Source: Galeopsis tetrahit
Taxonomy: Eukaryota > Streptophyta > Magnoliopsida > Lamiales > Lamiaceae
Direction: 5' to 3'
Length of the DNA: 64,000 nucleotides
Assembly (NCBI GenBank): GCA_963675135.1
Contig: OY776133.1
Location: forward strand, 47,337,494-47,401,493
This document shows positions 1 to 11,300 of the stretch, in pieces. The translations under genes were made by a program, and so were the position numbers. Each line of letters opens with the position of its first letter. Within the stretch, counting starts at the first letter, position 1. The notes below the pieces were generated by a model that made no database searches, was not told the origin of the DNA, and saw nothing but the letters and a program-made list of their open reading frames with translations.

Positions 1-2001
1 TAATTTATTATAATCTATCTTAAATTAATATCATATATATTCTTATTACTAATACTGATTAAAATTCTAGGTGTTACAAAAACACTCGCTAAAAAAAAAA
101 ATTACCCTCTGTAAATTCAATTTCTAATTCCCAAAATTCAGTTCCTTTAAATTCCTTGCTAATTAAAAGTCTTCGCTATTTTGCAATTTTATTTATTTAT
201 TTTTTTGTGGTAAATACATCTGAAATTTATATAACATTGATTCAAATTCAATTAAATACACACACAAAATTTAGAATCTCAACCGTGAAGATGAACAATG
301 CAATAATCGATATAAATAGTGCACAAAATATAACAGTCAAAAATTAAGTAACTAATCTAATGGTCCATGATTTATCAAGAAAAAAATAAATGTTCAATAT
401 TATGTAACATAAAATGAACAATTAAATGTCAATTGACAATCAAATGATGAAGGGTGACAATTTCAAATACAGCACTACAACAATGACCTTTTCGTGATGC
501 AACAATGACCTTTTCACGTCTGCATCATTATCATTTCAACGCGATAACAACTGGAAAACTTCCTATTGTGTTTGAAAGTGATTTCACAATTTAAGGGACA
601 CTCTAGGCTTTAGGAGCATCAAACGTTAAACGACATTGATTTGGAGATATCTTTAATTGAACCTATAGTCTGGACAATAATTAATCTTAATTATCCAAAA
701 GGATTAATTATACAAAAGTAAATGAGATAAACTGGGTGTTTGCCGCAACTTAAAACTGATTGTTTATCAACTTTTTTCTTATAAAAGCTGAAATTGAACG
801 TTCCTATTCAAATTAATCACCTAAAATTGAAAATTAAAAAAGAAGTAGATTTTGCATGACATCGTCTAACTGTGAGGATAGATATAATTTAAATATAACA
901 ATTAACACTTTCGAATGATGAGTGTTAATTTGTGCTAGTTTATTATCGGTCTCTCCTTAGAATCGTTACATGCAAGTATTTATCATTAAAATTTTGAAAA
1001 TTGTATTCTTCTAAGTGATTCTTTTATTACAATGGTTTGTATCTCAATTTGAGAAATGTATTCTTCTAAGTGATACTACAATATTTCTTCTATTAATACA
1101 ATGGTTGGTATTTCAATTTGGGGATAAAAGTATGGATACAGTAAAAACTCTATAAATTACTACTAATATTTATAGGACCATCAAAAGTTATTAATTAAAA
1201 GAGTTATTAATTAATTGATAAATTAATAATTATGAAAACACCACCACGGTCACCGCCTCAATGCACCCCACCAACCCCGCCCAAAACACAAACACCAAAT
1301 TTCACACGCAAAAATCAAGTGACCACTGACCACCATGGATGCGTAATCCGGATTCAGCGATTTCGAGACAAGACTCAAGCAGATTTATATATTTAAATCA
1401 GATGCAGAGATTTGGTTTTGAAAGTACTAATTATTTTTTGTTTGAGAGAACTTAATTCGTGAGATGAATTTTTGAGAGATTGATTTTTTATTTTTTCGGG
1501 TGACAGCAAGGCGGCGATGAGAATTGGGAAGAGGTGGCGGCGATGAAAACGGAGACGACAGTGAGATGAACAGGGGGAGGGGGAGGGTGAGGTAAATGAG
1601 ATATACATATTTTTTATATTATTATTATTATCTTTAATTTTAAAATTTTATAGAATTTGTAATTTTTAATTTGAATTCTTCAAAATTTACATAAAAAAAA
1701 ACCTATTACTGATATTTTTTGAATCTATTTGTTAATTTTTTACGATTTTATATATAAATAAAAATGTACATCTAAAAGTTATATTTTGTATTTTGAATAA
1801 TATTGTGGCTCTATAGTCTATACATATAATTTTTTTCTTTTTTCAAATCCTCATATATTATTGCTCTATAATTTTAAAAAAAAAAAAAACTTTTTGTAAT
1901 TTAAATTATATACAGATTATATATATTTTAAATTTTTTGGATTTTACATAAAACTAGTGTGAAAGTTTAACTTTTGTAGTGTGAAAGTTTAATCCTTCTT
2001 T
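1..2001. other. AT-rich intergenic DNA, no gene recognised
   Basis: Only short chance reading frames are present and none resembles a known family. A GC-richer patch lies near 1240-1600, and a stretch around 1138-1230 rich in 'CTCTATAAATTA' and 'GTTATTAATTAA' words looks like a decayed AT-rich MITE, but no target duplication could be found. I see no supported gene here. Confidence 0.6.
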
Positions 2002-2762
2002 GGATTAATTCTAAATAAATAAACAATCTTTAGTTTCAGTATCAATTTAATCACGACCTTTACGATCGTTGTAAAAAAATTCAATCTTTCATTGTGTTGC
2101 AATTAGATACATATTTTTTTGTAAAAAATTTCAACCTTTCATTGTGTTGCAATTAGATACATATTTTTTTCTCCGACCAACAATTGATGATGTGGTTTGC
2201 CAGAGTTTGCCACGTCAGATTACACATATTTTTTTTATTTTCCACGTGAGATTACATATTATATAAATAAAAATAAAACTTCTCGCTTCTTTTACGTCTT
2301 TCTCACCTTCTCAAACTCAATACAATTCTTCTTTTACGTATTTCTCATTTCTCAAACTCAATCAAGTTCTTCTCTTCTAAACCTAAAAATCAAAATCATA
2401 AGAATAGAACCTAACACTTGGCAAAAGATAAGGATAGAACCTAACACTTGGTAAAAAAGAAAAAAAAAATCTAGATGCTTGATAGGTCAAAGCATATGGC
2501 ATTCAACCTTTGAATGGTAGAAGGGTGTGGAAGGTCCTGAGAAAAATTCTAGAAATTCTACAAAATTAACAAGACATGATGACTTGTTCTGTATATAATG
2601 TAGTGGGCCACAACAAAAAAAAAATGTCCCCGTGCAAAGGACTTCAAAAGACAAGAGAAATTGAATGTAAGATTTTGTTTATGGTTATTTATACTGATTT
2701 TTTTGGCACACATATATAAAATGTCATGTTATTCCTTCCCAAAAAAAATGTCATGTTATATG

Positions 2763-3509
2763 TAGAGATGTCTATTTTTTTTTTTTTTTTTTTTTAAATT
2801 ACATTAAATACCTATCCCTTTTTCCCTCCCCCATGACTCGAACACAGGATCTAAAGCCTAGATAGTGGTGCTCTAACCACTTGAGCTATCCAACTTCGTC
2901 GTAGAGATGTCTATCAGGCTGGCCCTAGCCCTATAGGGTCAACCCTACAGGGCTACGGGCTAAACGGGTTAGGGCCTTATCCGGTTCATATTTAACGGGC
3001 CTACAATTGTTGGGACCTAATCCTAACCCTATCGGGCCACGGGCTAAACGGACCACTAACGGGCTACAATAAAATTTTTTCTTTTAAAATTAAAGGTCTC
3101 AATTGACACGTCCAACAAGCAAATAAAATAGAAAAATACATAATTAGTTAATGATCAGTAAATGAGAAAAAAAAAGTATAATTTAAACACAATTTTAGAA
3201 CTCATTGGTCCTTAATATGACCAAATAAAGCTAAAAAAATATCATAATCTAATAAAAAATAGTAATAATGGCTAATGGATGGTAATAGGCTTCTTAATGC
3301 TTATAGTTATGGTTATTGGTCAAATGACCCAAAATTTGTTTTTAAGTTATTTATTAAAAAAAAAAAAAAAAAGGGTAACAACTCGGGCTAACCGGTCCGG
3401 GTAAAAAAAGCCCGGTTTTAAACGGGCCTATAATTCATGAACCCTAACCCTGTATTTTTCAAGGTTAAACGGGCCAGTCCGATTAACCCGGGCCGGATAA
3501 ACATCTCTA
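2763..3509. mobile_element. hAT-type MITE, 8-bp TSD GTTATATG
   Basis: The ends are TAGAGATGTCTAT and, inverted, GATAAACATCTCTA. The element is flanked by a perfect 8-bp direct repeat GTTATATG (2755-2762 and 3510-3517), as hAT transposition leaves. The body is rich in GGGCTA/CGGGCC words. A related copy with its own 8-bp duplication lies at 41714-42361. The coding-free body and size (about 610 bp without the nested SINE) mark it as non-autonomous. A SINE is inserted just inside its left end and has duplicated the terminal TAGAGATGTCTAT. Confidence 0.85.
2776..2901 (-). mobile_element. tRNA-derived SINE inserted in the hAT MITE terminus
   Basis: Read on the minus strand this begins with a tRNA-like head: an A-box-like TAGCTCAAGTGG and a B-box-like GTTCGAGTC, followed by a short body and a polyA tail (the T-run at 2776-2796). 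It is flanked by a 13-bp direct repeat TAGAGATGTCTAT (2763-2775 and 2902-2914), the target-site duplication expected of LINE-driven retroposition. The pol III boxes identify it as a short tRNA-related SINE of about 125 bp; the family name is not recognised. Confidence 0.85.
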
Positions 3510-4565
3510 GTTATATGTTTGTCATGTGACTCATGTTTGAAGAAAAATGGCAAACCAAGACAAGACATAAGTGTATTGATTATATGAGGGTAAGTTTCTT
3601 ATTTTATTAAATACTAGTGCAAAACTTGCGAATTACGCGTAAAAAAAAAATATAAAAAACAAAAGAAAAAACTGTCAAAAGAAGAGAGAGAATTTTAAAA
3701 TTAAATAAGTTAACTGCAAAAGGAGGAAAACTGGATTGACACGTAAGAAAGAATGGATTCAGAATTAGTATATAAGGGCCGAATTTGTATATTTCTCATA
3801 ACTATATTGTTATATTCATTCAGGCTCCTGGTTGCAGCAGAAGAGGAGGTGGTGAAGCTCGCGACAGTTGTAGAATAAGAGGTGGAAGGAGTGGTAGTGG
3901 AAGTGACTTGGACACTTATAACCTACAATTGTAAATGTTTTGTATGCTAAATATATTTTTCTTGCCGTAATCATTAGTGTTAAACACATTAATTATTAGA
4001 ATATTTTTTAAGAATATTTTCCTCTTCCATAAAGCATATAAATTGTAGTCCACAAACTAGTTGAACAAAATTATTCAGTAGTTGAAGAATTCCTGAAAAA
4101 ATAAACCACCAGAAAATTTATCATGGTCATGGATTAGATGTGTGGTTGCTTTATGATGGGTTTTATGGAATTTTAATTTTTAGGGTTAGAATAGAAGAAC
4201 TGAGTTTGAGAAGTGAGAAAGACGAAAAGAACTGATTTTGAGAAGGGAAGAAGAAGAACTTGATTGAGTTTGAAAAGAAGAAAATTTGAGTGAGAAGTGG
4301 GGAGAAGATGCGCGTGAGTTTTATTTTTATTTTTATTTTTTATAAAGTTTTATTTTTATTTCTATATAAAGTGTAATCTGATGTGAAAATAAAAAAATAA
4401 AAAAAATAGAATATGTGTAATTTGACTTGACATCATCAATTGTTGGCCGGAGAAAAAATGTATATCTAATTGCAACACGATGAAAGGTTGAGATTTTTTA
4501 CAATAATCGTAAAGAACGTGATTAAATTGATATTGAGACGTGGTGTATTTATTTAGAATTAATCC

Positions 4566-5128
4566 TTCTTTTTAATTATATTGAAATTCTGTATAATATT
4601 TTATATGGAGTAATTAATTTGTAATTTATGAATTCATTAATTACATAATTAATTTATTTTTACAATAAATTTTGAAAATTAACGGAAACGGTTAAAAACT
4701 TAACGGTTGAGACCATTTTTGTAAAAAATGGTACAAAAAAAGAACATGGACCAAAATTGTTTTTGAAAAATTCTAATGGGACCAAAATAAAAAGTGAAGT
4801 TTATGACGAAACACTTTCTTGTTTCTCTCTCAACTTTAATACTTCCCCGACCACTTTTTTTTCCTTTTTTTTTTTCCAATAAAACGTGTTTTATGCTTTT
4901 TTTTTTTTTCTTGAGAAATCATAAACGTTGTTCAACCCCATAATACAGGTTACACATAAACAGCAGGAAAAAACAATAATATAAGAACAAAAAATAAAGG
5001 CCAATAGATGCAGCAGCAGTAGACAACCCTTCCAACTTAATCATTCACAGCAGAACCATAGCAATGAGACTTAGAATTTGGATGGGATGCAAGCAATTGG
5101 TTTGACTTTGAATCCAGTAATGGAGCGA
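4566..5128. other. Intergenic DNA, nothing recognised
   Basis: AT-rich sequence with T- and A-runs (4855-4915). No reading frame of substance and no clear repeat ends. Confidence 0.6.
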
Positions 5129-5381
5129 TAGACATGTGCAACGGTTCAAAATAGCAGATTTCGGTTAAAAATCGACGGTTACAGTTTGGGGAAAACGGCA
5201 ACCGTAACCGAACCGCGAAACCGCGGTTACGGTTTTTGAACCAACGGTTCAGTTATAAACCGCCGATTCGCCGGTTTTTTTTTCTCCGTTTTTGCTCTTT
5301 TTTACTCTGTTTTCCCTTATTTTTTATTCGTTTTAACTCCTATTTTAGAAAATACATTATTAGAATTTAATAAAAATTATA

Positions 5382-5656
5382 CTCCCTCCATCCCAGGATT
5401 ACTTGCACGGTTTGACTGGCACGTTGTTTAAGAAAAGTGAATTTAGTGATTGATGATGTAAGATAAATGAGGGGTATTTTAGGTAATTTGGTGAGGTGTA
5501 AAGTAAAATGTATGTAAAAAGGTGGTGGCAATTTTGAAAATAAAATGATTTTGGGAGGGTATTAATTTTGTGGGGTATTTCCATATTAAGAGTGTGCAAA
5601 TAATTTTGGGACGTCCAAATAAGGAAAGTGTGCAAGTAATCACGGGACGGAGGGAG
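5382..5656. mobile_element. Stowaway-type MITE
   Basis: The ends CTCCCTCCATCCCAGGATTA and their inverted partner ending GGGACGGAGGGAG are typical Tc1/mariner Stowaway termini, flanked by the dinucleotide TA. Length is 275 bp. It lies within the hAT-like MITE at 5129-6440. Confidence 0.85.
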
Positions 5657-5790
5657 TATAACTTAAATTTATACATAGAAAATAGAAGAATTGTGAATTA
5701 AAAAAAAAAAAAAAACCACCCAAATTGGCGGTTAACCACCAAAACCGGCGGTATGCGCTTTGTCAAAATATAAAAATGAAACCGAACCGC

Positions 5791-6316
5791 TAGAGCTGGC
5801 AATTTTCGACACGACACGATAGCACGACACGAATCCGACACGAAAATTGTGGGTTAGTGTTTGGCCTTATCGGGTTCGTGTCGTTATCGGGTCGACCTGA
5901 TAACGACACAAAAATCGAGTTTATGTCAACCCGTTAAGCACGATAAAATTAACAGGTAACTCATTAACCTGTTAACAACTCGTTAACCTGTTATTTACCT
6001 GATATGACACGACATGATAATGTCACGTATCTGATAATAACACGATAATGACACGGTAATTTTTTATATTTATATAAATATATTATTTTTTATATATTTA
6101 ATAAAATTTTAAATTAATTTATTTTCTTATCGTGTCGTTATCGTGTCACGTCGACACAAAAATTATCGTGTTGTGTCGTGTCGACACGAAAATCATCGTG
6201 TTCGTGTCATACCGACACAGATTCTTATCGTGTCGTGTTCGTGTTTGACCTTATCGTGTCGTGTCACTATCGTGTCGACACGAAACACGACACGATAGCA
6301 CGATTTGCCAGCCCTA
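5791..6316. mobile_element. hAT MITE built of CGACACG/CGTGTCG repeats
   Basis: The termini TAGAGCTGGCAA and TTGCCAGCCCTA are inverted. The flanks CGAACCGC (5783-5790) and CGAACCGT (6317-6324) agree at 7 of 8 positions, fitting a hAT 8-bp duplication. The body is an unusual dense array of near-palindromic CGACACG, CGTGTCG and TATCGTGTC words in both arms around an AT-rich centre (about 6060-6120). An 87-codon open frame at 6178-6441 is a by-product of this repeat. Confidence 0.8.
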
Positions 6317-6708
6317 CGAACCGTCATTTTTCGATTACGGTTCGATTTTTAAATGGTAACCGACGGTTTATCAAACCAGCAGTTAAAACCGTTGGTTTGG
6401 CTAGTTCGACGGTTTTCCGGTTGAATTTTGCCCATGTCTAGAGCCATACACAACAAGAGACGGGAAAAAAAATACTTTTTTATAAATATACCCCACTACG
6501 ATTGAAATCATCTATTCCACCTTTCATGTTCCACATTTTGTTCCATTATATAGATGATTGACACGTGTCATATTAAAAAATAATCGACATCCTATAATAT
6601 TGGGGGCAGCACGTGTTAAAGATCCAGCAGGGTGGAACACCCGTGGAACATGAAAAGTGAAACAGAGGAATCCAACCACTCTTATTGTATTTATACTCTA
6701 CACAAATA

Positions 6709-6987
6709 CTTTCTCCGTTCTTTACTTGAAGACACATAACTTTTGAACAAGAATTTTAATGTATGTGTATGAATTATTTATTAATATTATGAGAGATAAA
6801 AATAGAAGTAGAAAGACTTTTCAACTTTATAAATAGTAAAGATGTTTTTTTAGGGTAGACATTTGATTTAATATTGAGATATTTTGAAAGGATAGTTAAA
6901 ATGCTCTTTTACTATTTTAAGTATGTATCATTAAGCAAGGGACACTCAAAATGACAAAATTCGTCATCAAGTAGAGGCCGGAGGGAG
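6709..6987. mobile_element. Stowaway-type MITE
   Basis: Inverted termini CTTTCTCCGTTCTTTACTTG and an inverted partner ending GGCCGGAGGGAG are flanked by TA. Length 279 bp, non-coding. The left end is somewhat diverged, suggesting an older copy. Confidence 0.75.
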
Positions 6988-8329
6988 TAATATTTTTTGA
7001 AACATTTATATAAAAAAACAAACAGACTTTACATGAAGGGGTAGAGTATTAAGTGTGAGGTTTTCTTAAAATGTTACTCTTGAATTTCTAAAACATGAAG
7101 TAATTTTTTTGAGACAAACCTCTTATTCTAAAATAGAGGGAGAGAGTATTAATAACCTAGTATTTTAAACCAAATGTGGCATCTGACATCATTTAGTAGC
7201 CATACAAGAAAGAAGTAAAAAAATACTAATATTTGTGAAATTTAGCAGTAGCCTGCGTGTTTTGGCAGACAACTAGGAAACAAACAAACAACATTTGACA
7301 CTTTCGCCCAATTACTAAAGGGGAAGGAAGGGTCTCATCATTCTACAATCCTAGTTCCATTTATAACTTAATTTTACAAGTTGATTTCCTGCAATTCTTT
7401 TTACATGACTATTCACACCCTCAATATAAAAATAACAAATAAAATTAATACCTTCAAAACATCATTTTATTTTCAAAATTAAACACTCATTTTGAACCCA
7501 CATTTTAACTAAATCTCATCTACACCTCACCAAATCATTCAAAATATCCATCCTTTATTTAACCCCACACAACACTAAAGTTATTTTTCTAATTTGTGTC
7601 TCACACACTACCTGTCCAATTTTATTTTTTTCCTCTTCTACGTAAAGCATACTTTTTTTCTTCAAGTCGAAGATACAACTAATAATAATAATCAAGAAAA
7701 GGATAAATCAGGGAGAATGGAAATGACAAAAAGAAATTTGGAGAAAGGTAGAAGAAAAGAAAGTAGAAAAATTGAAACAAAGAGGCAACTTCATAAAGGC
7801 TTGCACAGAGAAGATAAATTTTCACCTTTAAACTTATCTGGGCCACAATGGTCCCCCCAACTTGGTTGATGGATTTTTCTGAAGAAGCATGATACAAGGG
7901 CAATATCTGTCTGCATCTTAAGTAAGACATTAATAAGGTAGACAAGGTCTGTAATATATATTGAAACCGAGTTATAAACTCGCAGCATACACACGACCAG
8001 ACCAAACGACATCAAGAATGAGGGCCAACAACAAGCAATATCATTGCTTCTCTACCATCGTCTCTAATATTTATTTAAACGATGAACCACCAAACTTTGC
8101 CACTTATGAAACAAGATAATATTTCTCTTATAGCTACAATTTAAGTCCTATTCTATCTTAGCCAAAATAAATCATCCTCTCTAAGTAGGTTTTGAGGAGT
8201 CAGGCTTTCGGGGTTCTTGGCTAGAAAAGAATAGAATTTAAGTAGGTTTTCTCTCTAACAGCTAAGCGACGATATAATATACTATGTGCAAGTAGAAAGG
8301 GAAGGGAAGGGGCAAGAAATAAATCAAAC
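6988..8329. other. 3' flank and probable 3' UTR of the CSA-like gene
   Basis: No gene with recognisable similarity is seen between the MITE and the stop codon of the WD40 gene. The part nearest that stop probably holds its 3' UTR: on the minus strand an AATAAA hexamer lies at 8070-8075, about 255 bases past the stop. A 91-codon plus-strand frame at 7594-7869 is low-complexity and not credible. Confidence 0.45.
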
Positions 8330-11300
8330 TTAATCACTCCAGTTGTCCTGGTCAACAGCTGCAGCCTTCTCATTCCTCCATTCATCCTGCATTTGACAAA
8401 AAGTAAGGTTTCAGTTTGCATTAGTGCTCTGTAAAGCACCAGTACATACGCATTCAGTTTCAAAAGTGTACCACTTCATCCATATCGAGTTTGTATGGAG
8501 ACCACACGAGGATTTGCCTATCATTTCCACCAGTGTACAACTCCTACAAGAAGCCAGACACCAATTGATTAGATCCTAAGAGGTTGCCTAGGAAAGGGAA
8601 TATCATTTTTAGTCCCTGAAGTTCACCTTTTCACTCACTATTAAGTTACGGTCTTGAAAGTACATTTTACTCCCACATTTGGTTCCACGTCTGCTGAGTG
8701 ACGGAAACAACTATATTGGGGTGCTAAATGCAACATTTAAAAGTTTTTTATAATTAAATTTAACTACAAATTTTTTAAATAATTACATTTAGCACCACTC
8801 AAGTAGTTGATTCCGTCAACCAACTAATGGTCAACTATCGATGGAAGCAAATGTGAATAAAAGTGTACTTTCAGAACCAAACGTGATAGTGAGTGACCAA
8901 AAATGATATTAACCCTTAGGAAAAAGGGTAAACTTTAGGGACCAAAGCTGATATTAACCCTTAGGAAATGGTAATAGAATGACCCCTTTCCTGCTAATTA
9001 TACCCAAGAGACAGAAACAGAGACTAACCTGATCCATTGCATTGTACCAACAGCAGTTGACATTCTCATAGTGGCCACGAAAACTACACTTTGTTTGGCC
9101 AGACCAAATGTCAAAGACCTAAAACATTGAAAAAAATCAGAAAACTGCTCATAATATACTTAAAAGGTGAATTGGCAAGTAAGAAGGAATGAATAAGACT
9201 GTGCCTTCACAGTGCTCATGCATGGAACGAAAGCAAGAGTTGAATCCTGGGAGGCAGCCATTTGTATAGCCTTGCTGTTTTGTAGACGTGTCGTTTCGAA
9301 GTTTACAAGCGTATTGCACCCAGATTCTATATCCCACAATCTCAACCTAGAATCAGACCCTGAAAATAAGAAGAGCGTCATGAAATGTCCTATTAAAAAA
9401 AAAGATGGTGAAAATGTCCTAATCAAAAGTTTATGTTTTAACAGTCAGAGCAATGAAGATTGTGGCTACTACATAAACAAAATACTCTAGTCAGTTGTGC
9501 TACATTCGAAACTAGAACCACTGAAAGATGGCAAGATGCAATCCTGTTTTCTAAACAGGAAGACATACCACTATATATTATCATGAAGACTGATGCAACA
9601 TAAATACTGACCTCTTGGGAAAAGTCCAACTTACTGTAACCGCATTGAATTAAGGGTTGGAAAAAACAAAAATGTATATTTTGTTCTTTGCATATCAAAA
9701 GACTAGAAACTAAATTGAAAAGGCATGGCAAAACAGGTGTGAAAGCAATTTAATTCATTAGACCAGTACATATGGTTAGCTAAGTAGACAATATTTTTTA
9801 ATTATTACCATCAAGCAGATAAATACTCAAAAATTTCTTAAATCAAAATGGCAAACTTAAAAAGATTAGCTTTGTACCAGACAGATAATAAAATGCATTT
9901 TATTTTAGGTTAATTGCATAAAAAAACACGACATTTTCAAAAAAAAAAAATCAAATACATTGTATGTTTTTTAAATTTGGTATTCGACGAACGAACTTTC
10001 GAATTATTACAATTCTACCACATGACAATTCTGCTCACATGGCAGTGTATGATATTGCAAAAAATTAAAAGGTAGTGATTAAATTGAAACAATAACAAAA
10101 AGTCTTGAATTTGGTTGCAATTCAAAAAAGGTTTTGGCTGCCACGTCAGCATAAGTTGTCGGAAGATAGTCATATGATACAATTACAAATTTTAAAATTT
10201 TGTGTATCAAATTGCAAAATTTAAATTACACATGTTTTAATTGTAAAATCGTGAAAAGGTCATGATTTTTTATGCAATTAACTTTTATTTAATCCTAGCA
10301 TTCGGGAACAAGGAAGTAGTCATGAAACCATTTCAGCACCTATTTCACGCAAACCAAAATTAAAGCAAAATACACGAGTCCAATAATAATCGAATGAAAA
10401 ACAAACAATATGGCTCTTAAATGTGAAGCAAAGCCAACCTGCACTTAAAAGATACATGCCATCTTCAGTCACCTTTAATCCAGTCACAACACCATAATGG
10501 CCTGTGGCACGATCATGGCTAGATAACATTCCAGGATGTGATCTTTGCTTCGCAGTTTTCATTTGACTCGAAGACCTACCAACTGAATGGGGCTTTAAAG
10601 TGTGCCCATTAGCTGATTTTCTTTGAGGGGCTCGGACCTTTCCAGAAGAACTTTGGCCTGTTAATGAAGATTTCTGCAGACGCATTGACAGTGCTATGAG
10701 GAACTAACATACTGTTGTTAAAGAGGGATATGCCTGACCAAGTGCCATGTCCAAAAATGCATAAAAAATGGCATGTATGTGTTGCTTCTCAAATGATCAA
10801 TTTAGATGCCTCATGCATATATAACGGTGTTATAACTAAAACGGAAGTAAAGAAACCAGGAAAAGGGTAGATGTTCCATCATGAGTCAAACATTTCTCCA
10901 GTGTTATAACTAAAATTTCCACATTATGAACAAGTCCTATTAAATATTCAAATTAGTCACAGGGATGTAGAACATGGACAGCATCAAAAATGTTAGCCAA
11001 CTAGCACATAGGCAGGCATTTATAAATAGTATCTCATACATCAACTGCTAAGCAATCATAGCATCGTTGGATATTGGAAATACACCACTAACTGCTACAT
11101 TAAATCAGGAAATATATAAATTATTCTTTACATTGATTGTTAAGCAAATGAATGGTAGGAAATTTGAACCTTATTTGTTGTAGGATGTAGGACATGGACA
11201 GCATTAAAAATGTTAGGCAAATGAGTCAAAAATTTCTACACTGTTATTAATTAAAATTTCCACATTATGAACAAGTCCTATTTAAAGATTCAAATTAGTC

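Larger units (their letters stand above)
2002..4565. mobile_element. Non-autonomous TIR DNA element with long inverted arms
   Basis: The segment starting GGATTAATTCTAAATAAAT near 2002 returns in inverted orientation ending at 4565. Similarity between the arms continues inward for several hundred bases: the words 'TTGCAATTAGATA' and 'CAACAATTGATGATGT' near 2090-2195 reappear inverted near 4435-4480. Long inverted arms suggest a Mutator-like or other TIR element. The flanks share TTCTTT, too short for a convincing target duplication, so the superfamily is open. No transposase is seen. The left arm carries an internal duplication of about 60 bp (2070-2170). A hAT element sits inside it. Confidence 0.6.
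5129..6440. mobile_element. hAT-like MITE hosting two other MITEs
   Basis: The ends TAGACATGTGC (5129) and GCCCATGTCTA (to 6440) are inverted, and the inner arms, rich in AACCG/CGGTT words, are also inverted over roughly 150 bp. The flanks GAGCGATA (5123-5130) and GAGCCATA (6441-6448) match at 7 of 8 positions, but this places the TA of the left terminus inside the repeat, so the exact boundary is uncertain. Two younger insertions (5382-5656 and 5791-6316) lie inside. No coding capacity. Confidence 0.6.

Noticed and set aside
2797..2901. tRNA gene suggested by A- and B-box-like words
   Set aside because: No full cloverleaf or anticodon arm; polyA tail and TSD show a SINE. The same applies to 20362-20575.
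5129..6440. Exact 8-bp TSD for the outer hAT-like MITE
   Set aside because: The best match overlaps the terminal TA and has a mismatch; boundary left approximate.
6178..6441. 87-codon open frame
   Set aside because: By-product of the CGTGTCG repeat MITE and the flanking hAT arm.
7594..7869. 91-codon open frame with Lys/Arg/Glu-rich sequence
   Set aside because: Low complexity, no similarity recognised, and an overlapping open frame on the opposite strand.
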